This document shows, one piece after another, positions 35,801-47,777 of a DNA stretch of 64,000 nucleotides. A model generated the notes under the pieces. It ran no database searches. It had not been told where the DNA came from and was given only the letters and a program-made list of their open reading frames with translations. Location of the stretch: positions 435,176,311-435,240,310 of the forward strand of contig NC_133538.1 in assembly GCF_048544455.1 (NCBI RefSeq), written 5' to 3'. The translations under genes were made by a program, and so were the position numbers. Each line of letters opens with the position of its first letter. The stretch's first letter is position 1. Source of the DNA: Silene latifolia (lineage: Eukaryota; Streptophyta; Magnoliopsida; Caryophyllales; Caryophyllaceae).

Positions 35801-37582
35801 ACAGGTCAGGTTTTCCAAACCTATGTACCAAGGCCATTGAATTCGGATATCTTTTTTCATGTCCCGAGGTCCCCCAAGAAAGTCGGTGGCGAATCACTCT
35901 CTTGCCAACGTTCATTGCCGCATTCACCCGTTCCGACAAAGATCAATAATTCCCTGGTATAATTCAGCCCTTATCGTCTCTTGATTATTTCTGAAATAAT
36001 CAAGCCGCGTGTTTTCGATTTTAACGTACATGTCCACCACATACTGTTGGAAGCACCGACCTGTCCGCAGGAGCATATTACCGGGGCGGTTTTGTAACTT
36101 GTAGCAGTAATATTGCCGGCACGATATAATTTTATCCTTTGGACCATAGCCTTGCTCGACGCCTATTTTTTTATTCAAGGGCAACAAAACAGTAAGTGTA
36201 TATACCATGTCAAAATGTCAAAACACGTTAACTGAAGAGTGATGCACAGGGAATAAATAATAAATAAATACTTGTAAGTTTACATACGGTTTAATTCATC
36301 TTCTAATAGGCCTTCGACGGTTTGTGTAAGTTCTAAAGACGCCCTGTCAGGAGCGTGGCTTTCTGTTTGGGTCGTGGCCGGGGTTACTTTTCGGAGCCCT
36401 TGCACCCACCCACATTCCCCAGACGGGAAAAGCAATGGGTACCGCAAGGATCATAACAACCATAGTAGTGCATTATTCGATGGGACTGGTTGTCCTTTAC
36501 GATTCTGATTATATGCGGGGTGCTAGACTCGCTAGACGATGAACTTTCCGTCAAATAACAAATACTTCATCGACGTGGATCGTTGTACACTCGGCTTGGT
36601 CCAAAACGGTGTTCTGTTTAGTTTTATTTGGGTATTTTCATCTATGGGTAATTCTTTAAGGGATCGAAAGAAGCGCGTGTAAGGATTGGACTGGGTAATC
36701 TGCATTAGGGTGTTAACTATATCTCCCCTTACCTCTGGGAAGAAACCAGTTCGATTAAGCGCCTCATGCCGCCCATCATAGAAATAAAGTTGTAGATATT
36801 TTGGCCTACCATCATTGGGAAGTAAAGTAGGTACGTGATGATATATTTGGCCATGGAGAGTAAAGACATAAATACCTTTGAGGGTGGATGCAACATAATT
36901 TCCGCCAATAGAGCTAAAAGCAAAGAGATTGTTGTACATCCTTGCGTACGCGCGGAAATGAACTGCATCCTCATCAGGGGAGGTATACAAGCGCACTAAT
37001 GCAGGAGGATATGCATTTGTAGGTAACTGAATAGCTCCATTAGCACAGCAGAAAAACGGGGTTTCGTATGCAAACTTTTGTGCGTTGCACTTAACACATA
37101 CCCCACCGTGCGGCAACTTCAATTGCTCTGTAGGTAACGGTTGTGCCGCGTGAGCTGCAGGTAACCCTGCGTATGAAGTGGACATAAGAAAGTTAGCAGC
37201 AGTATTAGTTCACACGATGTTGCAGTAACATCAACAACAAAGTGTTCATGGAACTTACTCGGCTGTCGGTTGATTTGGGCCTTTCTTCGTCTTTTAGGCT
37301 GCGGCTGTATAGGTGTTTCAGGCACATTGCTGCAGGGGTGAGTATTTGGGTTAGCTGAATTTTTTTGTATCAACAGCAAAAGGAATGCACACAGGACGCA
37401 CAGTACCTTATTTCAAAGACGGTCGCATAAATAATTGTCGTTACGCTCGTTTGCTTTGCGCCACGCATAACTCGGCCTAGGTGGAGGGGCGATTGTAAGT
37501 AGGCCTCTATCCGCGGTCGTCTGTTAAGGAGCAACCTCCCCGTACCTGTGGCACCATTAGTTAAGAAATGAAATTTAGGCAA
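32838..37582 (-). CDS. Helitron Rep/helicase (RepHel, PIF1 family), interrupted
   Basis: This is the rolling-circle transposase of Helitrons: a Rep nuclease plus a 5'-3' helicase. Exon 1 (37582-37407) starts MPKFHFLTNGATGTG. Exon 2 (37329-37259) has a PKRRRK basic run. Exon 3 (from 37166) holds the N-terminal zinc-finger-like CVKCNAQKF...FFCCANGAI and YDPCG, then LLFPSGECGW in a shifted frame. Next come YYCYKLQNRPGN and MYVKIENTRLDYFR. The 1033-codon open frame 35939-32838 contains LFVTMTCNPTWPEI, the Rep metal site LPHVHFLIIL, the paired tyrosines of YLYKYIYKGHD, Walker A GPGGTGKT, Walker B LIIWDEASM, and the C-terminal NKCQGQTLSQVAVYLPR and GQLYVALSR. Frame changes near 36.44 kb and 35.93 kb split it. 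Motifs look intact, so damage is recent or due to sequence error. Confidence 0.9.
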
Positions 37583-38579
37583 AGCTTAGGGGGACTTGTA
37601 CTACGGAACAACTATATGCTCAAGAGACCGGGGCATTTATAGGCTCGCAAAGCATGGGTAGATGGTAGGCTGTTTTGTTAGGTGCGGATGCTCGGTTAAT
37701 CGCCACACTACACACAGTAAGTTCCATATGCGAAATGCGAAATGGTTACACCGTAACTAAGAAATACATGTTTTCCCAGAAATGCATGGAATATGGTCAC
37801 AAGAATGACGAACTGTTATGGCTAGGCTTCTTAAGTACCCAGTCCTATAATAAGCTATGATCATTAAATATGTCTTGGAAGCATAAAAAGTTTCCTGGTA
37901 TGCGTATGCGTATGCATTATTATTATTATTATTTTTTTTTTTATTTTTTTTATTTTTTTTTTGTTTGTTTAGCTGGGGAACTTGCCACCATCTAGAAAAA
38001 AACTACCGGCTATTCCGACCACTACAAGTAATATACTGCTTGTCTCCAAAATTTGCAGCAGGTAATTACATGTTCAGTTCGTCCTACTCTCTTCCTTATC
38101 TTCTCTTTCTAGTTACTCCTTTTTTTTATTTTTATGTGTGCTTTCTATTTGGCTTACCTTGCCCTTTTTTTCTTGTCTATAATTGAGTTGTTTACATAAC
38201 GAAAAGGAATGCGTCTGTGCATTTGCTAATTAATGACAAAATTTTAAACCCAATTTGAAGAAATGTACAGGACTACGCGACAATGTTGCTTCACACATTT
38301 TTCATTATGAGAAAAGTGAACATAGTATTACAACCGAGTAGTAGCAAGCTTTAAAAACATTCATTCAAAATACATTATAAACCTACCGAAACATACACGC
38401 AGCAAATATATACAAACACTATTATAGTGTCAAAAAGTTACAAGTTCATCCCTATCTATTAGGATTATGAAATAGTGGATTAGTGAAGTTCTAAGCGTTC
38501 CATATCAAAGGTTTATTGCCAAAACGGTACGCGAGCCACACACTCATTTCATTCTTAGGTCTTCTAGCATGGCATGCAG
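37583..38579. other. Spacer with T-rich simple repeat
   Basis: No gene was seen between RepHel and the accessory gene. A (TTA)n / poly-T tract lies at about 37917-37965. It probably holds the RepHel promoter. Confidence 0.5.
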
Positions 38580-40649
38580 TTATGCCTTTTTGAAGCGGTC
38601 AAACATCGACTCAACATTCTTAGAAACCCTAAAATAGCGGGGGGGCTTTGCTCGTGCAGGCCGAACATGTGCCCTATGCTCGCAAGTCGCACACAATTTC
38701 ATTTTTTTAGGTGGTGGAGGGGGGCCGTTGGGGCGAGGGATCTGAAAAGCAGAGGCACGTGGCGTGGTGGCCCCTTCCTCAAGGAGTAAGCATGATGGTT
38801 CAAATTCTTCCTCTATGCCTGTTAGGCGCGCTTTTACAGCAAGGTAACTTTCTCGCTCCAGTGTTGAATCGAGGGTAACACGATTGGTGTCAGGAGTATC
38901 ATAGTTTGCATCTATGATCTCAAGGTTAAGTATTGGTATGACATATTCGATCGCCTTCTTAGCTACGTCATTTTTTGCAGGTTCGGGAAAGCTGAAGCAG
39001 TCACTCACTATGTCTTTTTTCCCAATAACCACCCCAGGGAGGGACACGGTCATGAATGCAGTATACCGGTCTTTCCCATGCCGGAGAACATCCAATGTTG
39101 TACAGTGTATTGGAAACTTTTGATTTAGGAGCCTCAATAAGGAAACACAATCAAGAGCCACATTTTTTGGAGTACCTGAACAGGCATTTGGGGGCTCTTC
39201 ATTCAGCGGGGTGTTAGTACGGCCTTTCATAAGCTCCTGTAATTCTAGGCGTTTCAACCTATACAGGCCACCAAACCTCTGCAACAGTTCCCTCTTGGAG
39301 TGGGTAAAATCTTTAACTGTAACATTGTATTTGGTCATGATATCGCGAACAGCTTGCATAGCCGCATGCTCACATGATTCCTCGGGGTTACGGGTGGGCC
39401 ACCAGTGTATATGAAGGCAACTTGTTCACCTTCCTCAGGGCGGACCGAAAGGTATACACTATTATCGGTCCCATTTACGTGCCGGTATTCGGGGCTTGAG
39501 AATCTTAAGCATTCTCGCTATTTGCTCAATCAAGGGTTGAAAGGAATTACTACTTGCGTAGGTGCGGGACCTATGACCCTTAATTTAATTATTTTTCTGT
39601 ATAGTAAGAAGTCGTCTCGAAAAAAATAATGGTGCATACTCGTGATAAAGGGAACGTGCAGAGGTGTGCGTGAAGCAATTCACTTTAAATACGTGTTAGA
39701 CGGATCTAAGGTTAGCTCGATGTGCTGCGAGACTATGGGTTTGCAAATAAACAAGCAGCTCCAACTGCAGGAACATTGATCTAGGCTAAACTTCTATGGT
39801 TTTTAGTTGGGGTATTTTTGAGCAAGTTATTCTAAGAAAGCACAGATTTGAACTCTGCACATTTCAAATAAGACATTAGACATAACCAATGTAATATTGA
39901 GTGGTTTGTACAAATTATTATAAACTTGAAATGATCAAAATCTAAATGGATGTAGTCATGTTAGCCAATCCTTACCCCTTTTATCATTTCTTCAATATTT
40001 ATGAATGGACACGAAAAAAACTAACATGGATGTATATTTCCCTACCCCTAAATGGATGTATATTTCCTTAGCCCTAAATGGATGTAATCATATCAGAATC
40101 ATTGGTGAATCATTGATGTAATTGAAAACTAAATTATAAAAAAGGAAATGATAGAGCTGTACATATACCCATACATGTATACAGATGAATAAAATAATAA
40201 AACACAAAGAATAGTTTTATGTTGATGAACCAAACTGTGAATTTCAGGATGTTTACCTTAATTGTCAAAGGCTGACCACATCAAGGCACATAATTTATTG
40301 TCTAGGTACGACATTTTGTTTTGTTGTTTTCATCTAGTTTACACCATGTATCTTAAACACAGAGATAGTAAGATGCAGTTGGTGACATAACCATGTAGTA
40401 AGAACTATTCGCCAGACAGACGTATTTTTTATTTTAGTTTTTTCCATAAGAATGTATAAAGCATAACAAAGAAGAATGCACAAAACAGACTATTTAAAGG
40501 TAGCCTATAGAGTGTTTTTTTTGTTAAGGAAGAAGTGCAAATATTTGTGTACATATTAACCAAAGTAATGCAAATGTAATCATATGGGCATAATATACCT
40601 TTGGTGAGGCGGAGGAAGATCCTGGTGTATGCTCTGCTGCATTATCCAT
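38580..40649 (-). CDS. Helitron accessory protein with possible dsRNA-binding-like segments
   Basis: The function is not recognised with certainty. A plausible first exon (40649-40599) codes MDNAAEHTPGSSSASPK and ends at a GT donor. The main coding block runs from about 39560 to a stop at 38580. It holds a segment with PEYRHVNGTDNSVYLSV, then GGPPV, then (after a frame change) EESCEHAAMQAVRDIM. Later it has LLRLLNQKFPIH, YTAFMTVSLPG, FSFPEPAKNDVAKKAIEYV. Each half resembles the order helix, three strands, then a basic or alanine-rich helix (xxAxxxA) seen in dsRNA-binding motifs. The C-terminus is Pro/Lys-rich with a possible C-x2-C pair. Two frame disruptions lie upstream of Met 39359. It shares strand and element with RepHel. 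The domain call is inference. Confidence 0.4.
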
Positions 40650-43284
40650 GCTACTTTGTACTGAGTAAGCTTTACCCTTTGGTATGCCCTTGGTGTTTAG
40701 TCACTGAGGATATAGAAATTTAGCATACATATACCCATGTATATATATAAACAATTAAAGGGTACATTGGTTGTCTAAAGTTAAATGTTATTATTACCAT
40801 CTAAACAAGTACAAGTACAACATCTATGTAGATCAGATGCTAACTATTATTTTACACGGATAAGGCGTGTTTAATTGTTAGTTCTGTAATGGGTCAGTTC
40901 GGCTGTTATCTAAACGTATAATTAGTAATGATAAAACATTCTCGCTCACCACCTTTTTTAAAAATAAAATAAAAATTACAACGATATGTTTACCATTACA
41001 AATTTGACTTAAGTTTATACAAGTTTAATCTCTTTTTTTTTTGTTGTGTTGGGGCTGGTATTATGAATCGCAGCGTAAAAACATATTTAAGTTGAGACAC
41101 TAATAGAGATTGCACACTATCAGCGTCGGAGGGGAATCCCGGATTGAAGTGGACAAGCGTTGTTGTTTGAAACCAAGTTTAACCAGTGAATATCACTAAG
41201 TAATACATGCGCCGTTCATTTGCGAGACCCCAAATTATATTAAATACAATAGGCCATTAGGAGTCCAATATCAATAATACAAATACAAGTACAACACTCC
41301 TGTCCAAAATCAATAATACTGTCTAAACAAGTACAACACTCTTGTAAACGGATGTAAATAAATATATATGTGGCGGGAGTCGAGTGTAATCGTTTTTTTT
41401 TTTGCATATATTAGTTCAGGCTAAATGTCCACATTTTTTTCCCAACAGAAGAAAAATATCTAATGCTATCACTCCTCCCAACATATTTAGTTAGATCATG
41501 ACCAAGTTGATATGATTATTGGCTGTTAGATTGAAGAGAAGTTTGTGTATGATATCATATTAGTTGCATCATCTCTACAATTCTATCCATGTTTAACGGC
41601 AGTCTGAATCACCCCTTGCAGTCCACTCCTTTTTTGCACAATTAAGGGGGTTGTGTTATTTAGGTTGACTATTGGGTGTTATAGTGTTAGGTAATGGGCA
41701 TAGTACTTGGTTTGTGTGACCTCTTATTTTTCTGTGGAGTTGTGGTTAGCATAATTCGTGTATTTGGGAAACCGTCTTGTTGGTCATCCGGACACCTCTC
41801 TTTGTGGTACGTCGCATGCTCTACAACCTCGAATTCTGATGCATCAATTAATGTATTACGTTCGCTTCGAATGTTTAGGTGCATGAACATTTTGCCACAC
41901 ACACCTATCTGTATGGCGACCATAACCGGAAAACCTCAAACACCATCGTAACTTACGCAAGGGGGAAAAACGTACGCATTTATTTAGTAGACTTATAGGA
42001 AAAAAATAATGCATGTGTTACAAGTAATAGTACTGTTTTTGGGACAAATCAGAGAGGTTAAACTTACTCTATGTACAAATAGAAGACTTGAACACTATTA
42101 GTTATAACAATAAACAGTAAGGTTATGACACAATTTTTATTTTACGCTATTAAGGACTTATTAAGCCTTGTGCATATCCTTAAGTCTATGGCAAGGCGTA
42201 CAGTTACAACGGAGAACGCGTCCATGGTCCTCTATAATAAAAAGTCACCTACAGATACAAGCATAGAATAGTCCTTATAACAGTGGTATTGTCTGAAATA
42301 AATAATTACGGTGTATGTGTGGTGCCTTATTTGGCCGTCATCGTTTGTCCTTTTAAAACTAAAAAGCGGTGCCAGTTGTTAATTGAGCCTAGCCTATTAA
42401 GCAAAATTGTAAACATTACAGTACGTAGCACACGCATAAAAGGTAACAGGTTTCTTAAATCGGCAACTTGGCAATGAACTGCCATCCAAAAAGGGACCTC
42501 AACGTTATAACGTTAATTTGATAACGGGTGCTGCTGTTGTACAGGCAGGTGGCCTGTGTACGATTTAATTCAACGATTACCCACACACGTGTTCCTAGAT
42601 TAAAACAAGTTTTCCTACCCTCTGCCTCTTCCCCTCATCCTCCTCCGACGACAACGTGAGCTTAGAAATTGGGTTACAAAACATTTTAATTGTGAAGAAA
42701 ACAGTCCCTATACGCCAACAGGTCTTTTAATGATGGGCATTTTCCTGGAAATTAGAAACAGTCCGGGAAAGATAAACTTACTTTGAATCACGTCAGAGTC
42801 TACGGGCGTTTTAGCCAGTTCCTTCTCTCATCGCCCCACAATCTGGCTCCTCTTTCTCCCGTTCTCTCCTTTTCTCTCTTCTTCTGCTGCCTTTCCTAAT
42901 TCAAATAGCTCGTTAGAGATCTATTCAAGAATTGTGTTTACTTTGAGAAATGGCAGCCTTTCTACGATTGGTGCCTGGGCAATCTTCAGATGTGACAACG
43001 TGTGGTGTGGGTGGCAGTGGGCAGGGATAGGCCATGCCGCCTGTCACGCAAATAAGGATATGCTTCGCTATATACGCATTTCATCAGCCAAACTGAGAGC
43101 TCTGCAAGAACGCTTAAAACTACAACGGCCATGTACCTGCACCGCTTGATTATGTGATTTAGCAGCAGTTAACCCAGTAAGATAGCATGTAATCAGACTC
43201 AAACCCCGTACTGATACACATACCCAGTCAAAAAACGCATAACCGACGCTAGAGGTGGGACGCTTTATATATAGTACTCTCTGA
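40650..43284. other. Presumed 5' region of the large Helitron
   Basis: No recognisable gene. It holds a short tandem ATGGATGTATATTTCCxTA near 40030-40085 (just outside, within the intron) and a related AAGTACAACACTC repeat near 41290-41340. Overlapping frames on both strands at 41687-41951 have no familiar motif. The right edge TATATATAGTACTCTCTGA, read on the minus strand, is the proposed Helitron 5' end. Confidence 0.45.
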
Positions 43285-46145
43285 TCGCACTAAACTTAGG
43301 AAGGGGAACAGGAAGCTGCAAATAATATGTTAGGAGCACGCAAGTATCAGAAGCAGCAGCAGCACTGACATTCGTTCACCACACCGGTGTTAAAAGGTTA
43401 GCCTTAGTGTTGCTCTAAGCACAAATTGATAGAGGAAAACAATCATACACAAGGAGTCCTGGGTTAACGCGCCAGTTAGGCAGGTATGCGAATGGTTAAC
43501 AACGGTCTACTGACTTATAGTCTAAAAGCTATGCTAGAATTACAATTGCCCTTCAAGCACGGAACATCAAGAAGCACAAAAGGCAGACCAAGGAACTAAT
43601 GTACAATCAGTAAATGGCATCTAGCATCTAAACTGGCAGAAACAACATACCTGCATATTAAGTCGTAGATCCCCACCATTTGGTAAATACAGGCTACAGC
43701 GTGTTCATGCATTTGGTTGTAGCATGCAGGCGCTTTATATGGGGCGTTTGGTTTGCCTAGAACAGTACAACTGCCAGTGTGCCTGTTTTACGAGAGACAT
43801 ACATGCTCATGAATGGTAATTGTAATGGCATTAACTTTAAAAGGATCCCAGAAAAAAAGAGGTTAGGTAAGCTTTGCCACCCAAAAAAAAAATACAAGAA
43901 CGCATCTACAGATTAGTGTTACGGCAAAAAGCCTAGGGAAATCCAGTCAGTTATAAGAAAAAGCTAAACTTGTCATCCATAGCATTCCATTGCAAAATGA
44001 TAGCGTACAAAATACAGACTGAGTGTGCATGCGCCTGCAACACATTAACTTAGCAGTACAATTTACAAGTGCCACAAATAAGCCTAATACATAATAAGAG
44101 TAAAAACATATCATTAGAGTTGTTTACAAAAAGACACACATAGAGTTGGCAGGTGCACTATAATTATATTGGCAGCAACCTAACAGTCAGAATTGTAGTA
44201 ACCCTCGCTCCCAGAGTTGTCCTCAGGACACATAGTGAAGTCTTCCACAAGTGGGTGTGCTTTTTCTAGGCGACGATGAAATTCGTATTTTTCCCTTTTA
44301 GTAGTATATGCCCTGCATGCACAACACATCTTCACCACCTTTTGACCCCTTTGAGCCGTGATCAAACCACGTTCATTTTCTGTAACTAATTGACTATTAT
44401 AATCCACAAGTACTTTTGATGTTTCGGTCCCACAAGGAGCAGTTCTGCCCACCACTTGCAAACCTCTGCTACATTTCTCTTATGAGCTTTTGAGAGCCGA
44501 TTAAATACATTAGAAAGCACAACCTCTAAACCAAGTGACTGATGGTGCTGTGTATCACCATTTTCTGGTATTGCCTTCTATACATCCGCTTTTACAAATA
44601 TCCATTTGCAATTGAAGCGACCTTTCTTCGAGTCCTCATATTTCTCTATAAATTCTTCTCTGTCACCCTCATCTTGGAAGAAGGGGCGTGTGCATGTGAA
44701 GGTATTCATGTTAGGGAGGTAGTGTATTTGTGTGTAAATAATAGTTGGAGAGTTTTGATCAAGGCAGGATGATGATGAGGAGGTAAATTGTAATGCACTC
44801 TATTACCTTTATATAGAACCGTGACGGGGAACCTTTGCAAATCCTGTATGTTCAGTAACGGTAAGAACGACAATTTTGTACAGCAAGGGAGGATCCAGGA
44901 AGCAGACACACGGGTATGCACAAAAAAACCGTGGGTTCTACTGGTTATCTGAGTTTCGTCGAGAGCTATTTGGGGCCAAAAAGGACAGTCCAATTACACG
45001 GTGTGGGACGCTCGTCCAAAGGTGGGTGTGCCTAACTTGCAGGCTGCTATGACTCATCAGACGCCAACAACGATCAGTGTTTCACATTAGTACATGTAAA
45101 GCAGGAGCCTGTTATCCATATTCGGCTCAGAATCGGCCCACTACATGTATGTTTGCAGGCATCACACTAACAAGACCCTTCCCTTTTTTCCCCCTTTTCC
45201 CCTTATTTTTTTTTATATGCCCTTTTTTTATAAAACAGTTGTATGTGACAAGGGTACGACAATGCTAATGTTAATTTGCAGTTAGCAATGCAAACAAGCA
45301 GCAAGCGCATACACAAATTTGACCACAAAGCCTAATTTTAGACCATACACCGTGGTACCTGATGGATTACAAAGAGAAGCTGTAGTCAAGTCTTTGCCTT
45401 GTGCCGTCAAGGGGTGGTCAAAGTGTTTGCAGGTTAGCCTGACAGCTGCTGTGTTGGAGTATATTTGCCTCCAAACAATGGCAGGAGATGGGAGCAATAT
45501 GAGGTAGGCAGTTGCGCGCTGGTTGTTGGCCAAAGCGTTGCTCGTTTAAGGAGTCTGGTCTGCACATGTAATGCATAGCAATAGCCATCTGAGCATATCA
45601 AATAATAATTGCAGGGACAACAGTAGATTTTGAGCCTGTTGTTTAGGGTAACAGAAGTGTGACATAGTTGAGTAAATCTAGAATGGTGCCTATGTTTCAG
45701 TCAGCAATTAGGTAGATCCTCTGGTGTGGCAGCTCCCAAACAGGGAGAGCGTGGGGTGCTGGGGGTTTTAGGCAAGTGCGTGCAGCACAACGGGTAGAAT
45801 GTGGATGACTTTTGCAAGAGGTCGCGTATACGCGATGTCAAAGTAATCTGTGAGTGATACCCGATAAAGACCTGCCCGGTAAAGGCAGTGCTTTCTCTGC
45901 AGTTTTGGCATGCCAATACAGGAGATGTCGCGTATATCCCGGAATGACGATTAAGTTTAGCACGAGTTTGGTTTGATGTACGAAATTGTAAAATGAGCAC
46001 TGAGAACATCTATTACTCGTTAATATTTGGATTTTATCATTTAATTATACGGGTTACTTGACCACTTCAAAGTAAAATGGCATCAACAAAGTGAGGGGCA
46101 CCAAAGAAGAAGCCTCCATAAGAGTTGTTCAAAAGCAATAATTAC
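43285..46145. other. Accessory stretch without identified genes
   Basis: Apart from the unidentified minus-strand frame at 44180-44530, nothing could be assigned. A pyrimidine-rich tract (CCCTTTTTTCCCCC type) lies at about 45178-45230. Confidence 0.45.
44180..44530 (-). CDS. Hypothetical protein fragment, not recognised
   Basis: A 93-codon frame (44461-44180) contains LVDYNSQLVTENERGLI, KVVKMCCACRAYTTKREKY and an acidic end (FTMCPEDNSGSEGYYNSD). Directly upstream another frame reads LEVVLSNVFNRLSKAHKRN, which looks like part of the same protein. The CxxC-like cluster and amphipathic helices suggest real coding sequence, but I cannot name the family. It lies just outside the proposed 5' end of the large Helitron and could instead belong to it. 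Confidence 0.3.
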
Positions 46146-46356
46146 CTGGAAAATCAACACGGACAATCCCACCACGTTGTTTCTGGATGACAATACTTTC
46201 CCACCAGCCATCGGTCTGCCATGCATCTTTGACCGTTAAATTCAATTCCCAGTCACGTGCAAAACGCCATATTTTCCTTGGTTTCGACCCACTCCCATTG
46301 GTGATTTCCTTCTTCTGAGAAACCTCGGGCTCATTTGCGTCAGACGTGCAAATAAT
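46146..46356 (-). pseudogene. Isolated Agenet/Tudor-like exon
   Basis: The exon is bounded by CAG| at 46357 and |GTAATT at 46145. It reads KPRKIWRFARDWELNLTVKD, then AWQTDGWWESIVI and IVRVDFPG. The pattern DxWxxDGWWExxV...VxFPG is that of Agenet (plant Tudor) domains, which bind modified histones or chromatin partners. No partner exons were found within 1 kb, so it is probably a gene fragment captured or stranded by transposition. The assignment rests on motif pattern alone. Confidence 0.5.
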
Positions 46357-47241
46357 CTGTGCAGAAATAGCAAGCAACTTCGAGCATCAGATAAACGCCA
46401 AAGAAGCATTTAAGAGAATATTTTGCATAGAGGCAGACATAAGTGAGGCCTTAAAAGCGTATTGCCGAGATCAATTCAATGACGACAAGATAACAGCATA
46501 GATTTCGTGTCATTATTTGGTTATTAGTTACCAGAGAAATTTGGTTAACAAAAGGGGGTTTCAAAACAGTTACATAGGGTTTCCCGATTTTCACCAAGCT
46601 CACACCCTCAAACTGAGCTCTTACAGTAATATATACTCCCACTTTTTCTAGACCAAAGAGAATGGGTAGCTTACATATAAGCAACAGTCAAATACATTCA
46701 AGCAAATAACACCAAAAAGTGTACACCATCCAACAGCAATACCCACATTCCCCCATTGCCTGAAAGGATCCCCCCCAATTTGCGGTGTAGGGATAAGATA
46801 TACGAATGTACTTACCTTTACAATAAGGGGAAGCGGCTGACCCGAACCAAAAACAGGATCGAATGACTATTAATTCACAGTGACCAGAAACTCAACCAAT
46901 TTACAAAACACCATCACAAACATAGTCACAACAAAGTATATCTCGAAACTGTCCATATATGATATATCTAAACTATTTAATGTCACTCTCATAGATCAAT
47001 GAACTGAGAATAATTATAATCAACATTTTTCAGTCAATTTTAGCTGAGATTGAGGAGAATGAGGACAAGTCAGTCAGAATATGGAATCTTAGACACAAAA
47101 CGCTAAACCACAACCTTTACATCAAACAACATAAATTCTTCAGCTAATAATACACATAAGACGACATTATCCTCCGACATTTCGATCCGCACAACTTCAA
47201 ATCACATATAACACCAAACAAAACACAAAAACAAACCATAC

Positions 47242-47777
47242 CAGGCATATTATCACCAAGCCTTAGCGAAACAGCAAGCTTAGGCATCTGTTTCCTCCAA
47301 GCAGACCTAACAACAAGCTTCCTATAAAGTCCAACATCCGCCTTCTTAAGAATCCCAAACGTAACCAAATGCTGCAAAAATGCACGAACATCCGGCGTCT
47401 TCACACTCTTAATTCCGCCACGCTCCTCCAAACTCTACTTCCAAGTCTCAGAATCCCCTCACCCTCGCCTCACAAAGGGGAGTAACTATATATCAATCTA
47501 TCCTTTCCCACCGCGGTATCAACCACTACCGGAATCAACGATTTAAGCAACAACACACACGCCCATCCTAAATCATTACACGTGCCCCCTCTCTTATCCA
47601 CCGGAAACACCTCCGACATCGCTTCAAGTATGAACTTTGGCGGATCCACACATTCCGATAACGCTAACGGAATCTTAGCTCGCAATGTCTCTAATTCCTT
47701 CTTCCTTATCGTTACGAACTTCCAGAAATCCTTGTAGTCCATCCACTCACAGTAGTCCTTCAGCTTCACTAACAAAC
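47242..47777 (-). pseudogene. Broken FRIGIDA-like (FRL) gene fragment
   Basis: The first part (47777-47470) reads LKDYCEWMDYKDFWKFVTIR, KKELETLRAKIPLALSECVD, FILEAMSEVFPVDKRGG and CVLLLKSLIPVVVD. The second part (to 47242) reads LEERGGIKSVKTPDVRAFL, VTFGILKKADVGLYRKLV and AWRKQMPKLAVSLRLGD, ending at a GT donor. Both match the conserved Frigida domain of FRL proteins (flowering-time and chromatin regulators). An in-frame stop and a frame change between the two parts show it is not functional. N-terminal coiled coil and C-terminal exons are missing. Confidence 0.8.

Larger units (their letters stand above)
22613..43284 (-). mobile_element. Large Helitron with Rep/helicase, two RPA-like genes and an accessory gene
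   Basis: The 3' end on the minus strand is canonical: an 8-bp perfect GC stem (22625-22632 / 22637-22644), then CGCAACAACTAG and flanking T. The proposed 5' end is the complement of 43284: A|TCAGAGAGTACTATATATAAAG, which matches the A|TC start and the TATATAAAG context of the other Helitrons here. All recognised genes lie between and on the same strand: an accessory gene (40.6-38.6 kb), RepHel (37.6-32.8 kb), RPA-like B (30.6-27.2 kb) and RPA-like A (25.9-23.2 kb). Frame breaks in several genes suggest a recently inactivated copy, or consensus errors. The 3' end and coding content are strong; the 5' limit is inference. Confidence 0.75.

Noticed and set aside
41687-41951. Overlapping frames on both strands
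   Set aside because: No motif on either strand and no splice or context support.
42934-43149. 71-codon plus-strand frame
   Set aside because: No recognisable domain; it sits in the non-coding 5' region of the Helitron.
45282-45533. Complementary frames on both strands
   Set aside because: Neither shows a known motif or exon borders; left unassigned.
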